The notes under the pieces are model-generated. The model saw only the letters and a list, made by a program, of their open reading frames with translations, had not been told where the DNA came from and did not search any database. From the NCBI RefSeq assembly GCF_041260155.1, contig NC_091931.1:10893861-10957860 (forward strand): a stretch of 64,000 bases of DNA. The letters are read 5' to 3'. The DNA comes from Ptychodera flava. Its lineage: Eukaryota; Hemichordata; Enteropneusta; Ptychoderidae. Shown here piece after piece: positions 59,686 through 64,000 of this stretch. The position numbers and the translations under genes were made by a program. Numbering within the stretch: position 1 is the first letter of the stretch; each line of letters starts with the position of its first letter.

Positions 59686-60990
59686 CAGCTTCATTTGTTT
59701 CAGTTCAAAGTCAGTCTCCCTCTCACAGGCAATCAGCCCTTCTTTTCCAAAGATTCATTAATGACTTTCTTCAGAGTCTGCCTGTCAGCCCCGACTTTAT
59801 TTGTCAAGCATCTGCGCGTGTTATCTTCTAAATGCCTTGTGCAAAAGATTTGGTGGATGATGGAAAACACTTTTTAATTGCTTTTGTAAGGGCTGCCTCT
59901 TCATCAGAACCCATGATGAAATTTGAACTCTGAGTATGGCCGATGCTCTCTGATAATTTGCTGTGTAAATGTGAGAAAAACCTGTGATATGTAGTGTAAA
60001 GTCCATCCCAGTGTAAATACAGTGCAGCCAGCATGATGGGAAGGTTCAGTGTTCCTTTCCTAATAAAGTTGTTGTGGTGGTATACTAGAGTTGTAACAAT
60101 GCAGGGACCAATATTAAATGTCCTGTCTATCCCCAGAACACTTGGATATTTTGCAGTTGAAGTGCAAAATTGCTGTATGTCTCTCAGATTGTCATCGTGG
60201 TAAAGTATTATAGATGGGGGTTTTCCTTTTGTCTGTATTATTTCTTGTATGAAGGGATGGTTGTGGATCTGAGACATTAAAGTCTGTATGTTATCTGCAG
60301 TGTGTTTCTTGGAGCAGACATAGGGTTGTGTATTTTTTGTGAGGGCATGTTTGGCATTCTGCACTTGTTTCAGATCTCGTGGAGCATCCATCGACCCATC
60401 CAGCACCATCTCTTCATACACATCATGTGGTGTCTACACTTTCACCAATTCATCAATTTTTCTCTTTGCATTTCTTGTTGATCTGACATAGTCGTTTGTT
60501 GTTTTCTTTGCATTTCCATGCGGTGCAGTAACAATAGGGTATGCCCCGATGTATTAACTGCAGCCAAATGTTTTATTTCTTGTACTGAAGCTGCAGCTTA
60601 GTCACAGTTGAAACCCTCCTCTTATATGATGGGTCTCACTTCAGAGACACATAGTACCGTTTGAACACTATGATATCTTCATCTTCAGGCTGGGACTCAA
60701 TCAGACTTCGTTTTCCAGCCTTTACTTTGAAAAATATTCCGGCTTTGAGATCGACAAAGTGAAAACATTGTTCTTTCAATACGTAATGGTGTATTTTGCA
60801 TGAGGCTTTTCCCCAGGTGCCACAGTCATCGGCATAGTAGGCCCGCTTTCCTTTTACTTTACTTTCATTGCTCTGTGTATCGTCTTATAAAAATAGGGCA
60901 TCCTTCTTGATACCCCGAGGCACTGAATCATGGCTCGGTTGCTGATGTAGCATTATCCTAAAAATCTCTTCAGCATTCAGGAATCTGCCA
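59686..60990 (-). pseudogene. MULE transposase, N-terminal half
   Basis: Minus-strand blocks in order: RAYYADDCGTWGKASCK (near 60,840), FKVKAGKRSLIES, DIIVFKRYYVSLK, TAPHGNAKKTTNDYVRS, EMVLDGSMDAPRDLKQV, PSVLGIDRTFNIGPCIVT (first likely catalytic D), LHWDGLYTTYHRFFSHL, MGSDEEAALTKAIKKCFP (second D), then RHLEDNTRRCLTNKVGA and FELKQMKL at the insertion. A stop after YYVSLK, one near 60,440 and a frame slip near 59,850 mark decay. The family is an animal MULE group by recalled motifs. The left border is uncertain. Confidence 0.75.
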
Positions 60991-61037
60991 GGGATTGGTA
61001 AAGCGCCGGGAATTTGCGGTCAGGTGAACTTGTAATT

Positions 61038-61123
61038 TGTGGACTTCGGTTGTGGACTTGGCTGTGGACTTGGCTGTGGACTTAGTTGTGGACTTGGCTG
61101 TGGACTTAGTTGTGGACTTGGTT
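61038..61123. repeat. 15-18-bp tandem repeat
   Basis: TGTGGACTTGGC / TGTGGACTTAGT alternate six times (about 86 bp). On the minus strand one frame would give a Lys-Ser-Thr repeat, possibly part of the MULE N-terminus, but this is not supported further. Confidence 0.8.
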
Positions 61124-62113
61124 AGATGAGTGATGAATCACTTGCTTGAGATACTGAGTAGTAGTTGTCGTTAACATGAAAAATTGGGCTTGGCCAGGAT
61201 ACATGGTATCTGAAAGAAATATAATGTAAATTGACTTAATACTGTGCACATATCATTTTAATCAACAGATACCTTAAAGGCACTGTAGCTGTAGCTTACT
61301 TTTGATAACATTTTCATTATTTTTGTTCTGTGTGTCACCTACAGTTTATTGTTCTACTCCCTACATCATGTTGATATGCCAAGTATTCAGCTTGTCACTA
61401 CAGATAATACCGGTATATGCATTGTTTTTATTGACAACTGACTTTTAGTCTGTACTAAAAGTCAAATGTCAACAATAGCATGGCATTTTCAGGGAAAGAC
61501 ACTAAGGGTTGCCTGACTGCCCAGGGCAAGTGAAAACCACATTCGGGCAAGTGAACTGCCAACACCACTTGCCCGACAGGACAAATGGGAAAAACAATTA
61601 TTCAATAATCAATTCATGAGAGCAAGTTTTCTGTACGTGGAACCGTGACTTTAACAGCAAATAATAATGATTCTGTATCATTTGTATGTACTGAAAGGTT
61701 TCGAAAAAATTCTCTGTTGCTTGGTAGAAATGATTACATGTCACTTTTTGCATATCACAGCTTACACATGTACGGGTATAAGAACTAAATATAACTCCAT
61801 GTGCAGGGGTTTTTACCAGATAAATAATAAAGTGGTGCTGCAATGAAATATGGCCAACCGTGTGAATATTCAAATACAACGAAAACAGTGCATTCCCCTC
61901 TTTGAAACTTTATAAACAAATAAGAATGATCTCATCCACTAGAACACATGGAGGTAAATGCACTCCAGTGAGACAGTGCAGTTTCATTTCTCATTGCAAT
62001 ATTTCACGTTTTTAAAGACTTGTGCTATTTGACCAATCATGATGAAAACTTTTAAATTTCATTTAAAATAACTTTATGCTGACTATATTTCTCTTTCTTT
62101 TTTAAAAAAACAG
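61124..62113. other. Non-coding 5' flank of CACTA-like copy 2
   Basis: No gene is seen. A 'cagggaaagacact' end-like motif followed by 'cttgcccgacagg' inverted words lies at 61,490-61,580 and recurs at 41,394; it may be the scar of an unrecognised element. The upstream exons of the transposase at 62,114 are not visible here. Confidence 0.35.
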
Positions 62114-63719
62114 GTGTGAGGATTGAGATAGAACAAAAGATGATCACAGTAAGGGGAATCCTGCTGAATGTTGTCTTTGACGCACCAGTGCGATGTTTAT
62201 TCACAGAGTTCAGTCAGTTCAATGCATTTTTTGGATGCCCATTTTGTCTTGCACCTGGTGTCACTGTAAAGACCAGCGAAAGGGGCCATACACTTGCATA
62301 TCCTTTTAGCACAGACACAGTAAAAATGGGGAATACAGAGGTTGTTACAGGACATGGAGAAATACGAACTCATGATCAGACTGTCCAATTTGCCACAGAA
62401 TCAACACAAACAAAGAAGACTGTTTATGGTGTTAAAACATTTAGTTTTGCTTTATCATTTCCAAGGTTTGACATCATCCGCGGTATTGCTTTTGACTACA
62501 TGCATGGTGTATGTATTGGTGTTGTTAAAATGTTGGTTGGATTGTGGACAGAAAACAAGCACAAAGACTGTTTATGGTTTATTGGTCATAAATTACAACA
62601 TACTGACAAAGCTCTAGTGAATATTCGCCCCCCAGCTTTTGTAACACGTGCACCCCGATCCATTATCAATGATCTTGTTCACTGGAAGGCATCTGAGTAC
62701 CGAACATTTTTGTTGTATTACTCTGTGCCATTGTTATGGAATGTGCTTTCTGATGTTTATTTCAATCATTATTGTCTTCTTGTTGAAGCAGTGTATTTGC
62801 TATTACAGAACTCAATATCTGTAGCTGATGTTAAGAAAGCGCAAGTACTTTTGAAGCATTTTTGCTTAAAACTTGGGACTTTATATCTGCCAAGATATGA
62901 GACATCAAACTGTCATTTGTTACTTCATCTGTCATCTCGTGTTGAGGATTTGGGACCCTTGTGGGCAAATTCCTGTTTTTATTTTGAAGACTACAATGGG
63001 GAACTTAGAGACTTTGTTCATGGAACACAAAGTATTCACAATCAAATTGTTTCAACTGTATGTATGCAGCAGTATATACCCACACTTGAATTAACATATA
63101 ATTATGGAAAACAAAAGAGCATATGATTTCTACAAAAAACTCACTATGGGTAGGAGGGTTAAGGAAAATGAAACAATATGCACAGATACTGTTGGTACAT
63201 ATACTGCCCATGCACCAACAGGTGATCACTGGACTGCCTTGAATCATATAGTAACAAACCCTTGCATGGTATATAAATACAAGCGCGTTTTGGCCCACGG
63301 AAAGATCATTCACAGTATTGAGTATAATCCAGTAACCCAGCGAAATACATACACAATTAAATTCAGTTACAATGATCACATAAAAGTGGGTCAAATTGCA
63401 TACTTTTTAAAATGCCAGCAGACATGTCCAAATGTTATATTTTGCTCTAATGAGTGTGTCTGTCGTAAGGTGCAACATATTGCCATTGTTCACGAACTTG
63501 AAGTTGTTTCAGAGTCAAATATTGTTGAAGACGCTCTCACAAACTGCACCATTCCTCATATTAAGTTACTTAGGAAAGAGAGAGGACCTAGCTGTTTTAG
63601 CAGTGGCAGTGAAAGACATCATTGAAGTAGTTGTTTTTGTTGATGTGCTCCACAAGGACTACAATTTCATCTGTTATGTGCCAAATGTCTTTGAAAAGGA
63701 CTACCGGTGTTTTTCTTAG
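62114..63719 (+). pseudogene. CACTA-like transposase, copy 2 (5' truncated)
   Basis: An acceptor (ttttaaaaaaacag) leads into GVRIEIEQKMITVRG. The main frame (62,116-63,126, 336 codons) has FNAFFGCPFCLAPGVTVK (zinc-type CPFC), RGIAFDYMHGVCIGVVKML, VHWKASEYRTFLLYYSVP, LLLQNSISVADVKKA, HLLLHLSSRVEDLGPLW, FEDYNGELRDFVHGTQS. After one frame change near 63,110 it continues ENKRAYDFYKKL, THAPTG-like AHAPTGDHW and FLKCQQTCPNVIF, and after another near 63,590 IEVVVFVDVLHKDY and YVPNVFEKDYRCF before TAG at 63719. The order is the same as in copy 1, which has the extra N-terminal part (acidic leader and HYYC zinc block). Here that part is missing upstream. The copy is much better preserved than copy 1, so it is younger. 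Only two frame changes are needed. Confidence 0.82.
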
Positions 63720-64000
63720 ACTGCATCAGGTAAACCTATACATAGTAAATACACCCGATGTCAACCATGGATGTTACATCCATGTGTCAACCAACTATGT
63801 TGTTTAACCCTTAAAGCCCCCACTCAGTTATCAGATTCAGTTATCAGATTTATCTAACAAAAATGTTATTTACTTGATAAAAATTTCAAAGGAAAACAAA
63901 AGAATGGCAAACTGTTAATGGGCAGTTCACACCTTCACTAATGCAAGAACCAGGGATTGAGGGGTGACTGAAGCACATCCTGTTTGGCTGAATGCCAGTT
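63720..64000. other. 3' flank of CACTA-like copy 2
   Basis: No gene. A short direct repeat ('cagttatcagatt' twice at 63,825-63,852) is present. No terminal inverted repeat of the transposon could be identified inside the window. Confidence 0.35.

Overview
The window looks like repeat-dominated, AT-rich DNA from a marine invertebrate animal. Intron-containing transposase genes, a tRNA-derived SINE, host-like exons with GT..AG borders, and relatives of families I associate with hemichordates, amphioxus, echinoderms, cnidarians and fishes all point that way. A non-vertebrate deuterostome (hemichordate or amphioxus type) is my best guess, by inference only. No rRNA, CRISPR array, operon or bacterial gene is visible.

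Layout. At 2.8-5.6 kb lies a decayed CACTA-like transposase, followed by a 705-bp inverted-repeat element (6.2-6.9 kb). At 7.35-25.07 kb a Mutator-like (DGSW/GDGDS type) transposase gene is spread over five recognisable exons. Its fourth intron, 14.5 kb long, is a Russian doll of insertions. An outer hairpin-headed repeat (10.43-24.4 kb) holds a second hairpin-headed repeat carrying a 226-bp minisatellite (11.1-24.17 kb). That array is split by a 10-kb DNA transposon (11.50-21.55 kb) with CACGTATG ends, which in turn carries a Harbinger-like MITE, a MULE-like MITE and several perfect hairpins. A hAT-like element sits in the last array unit.

The 10-kb transposon is the most interesting object. 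Its multi-exon gene starts with the zinc/basic/RING block otherwise characteristic of vertebrate RAG1 and of the Aplysia N-RAG-TP element. It ends in a transposase-like half in which I can line up, in order, a GGDKGGGSFK motif, a CxxC zinc pair, LHLDLG, VCE and GEQGGE. That order resembles the catalytic core of RAG1.

From 25.9 to 28.5, 38.2 to 40.6, 41.5 to 46.4, 53.7 to 55.3 and 57.3 to 58.4 kb lie relatives of the hairpin-headed repeats. Each starts with arm-loop-arm', continues with a (TGTA)n tract and ends with arm' again, but the arm sequence differs between subfamilies. A fossil split-direct-repeat (Ngaro/DIRS-type) retroelement occupies 33.1-36.0 kb on the minus strand. Two small minus-strand host-like genes appear as phase-consistent exons at 36.56-37.24 kb and 43.92-48.15 kb. 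A decayed minus-strand transposase of a widespread but, to me, unnamed family is at 48.8-51.5 kb, with a tRNA-SINE inside. A MULE transposase (55.4-61.0 kb, minus) is split by a 3.8-kb element whose removal restores the reading frame exactly. A second CACTA-like transposase (62.1-63.7 kb, plus) closes the window.

None of these genes forms an operon. The organising principle is repeated insertion of one transposon into another, so relative ages can be read from the nesting.
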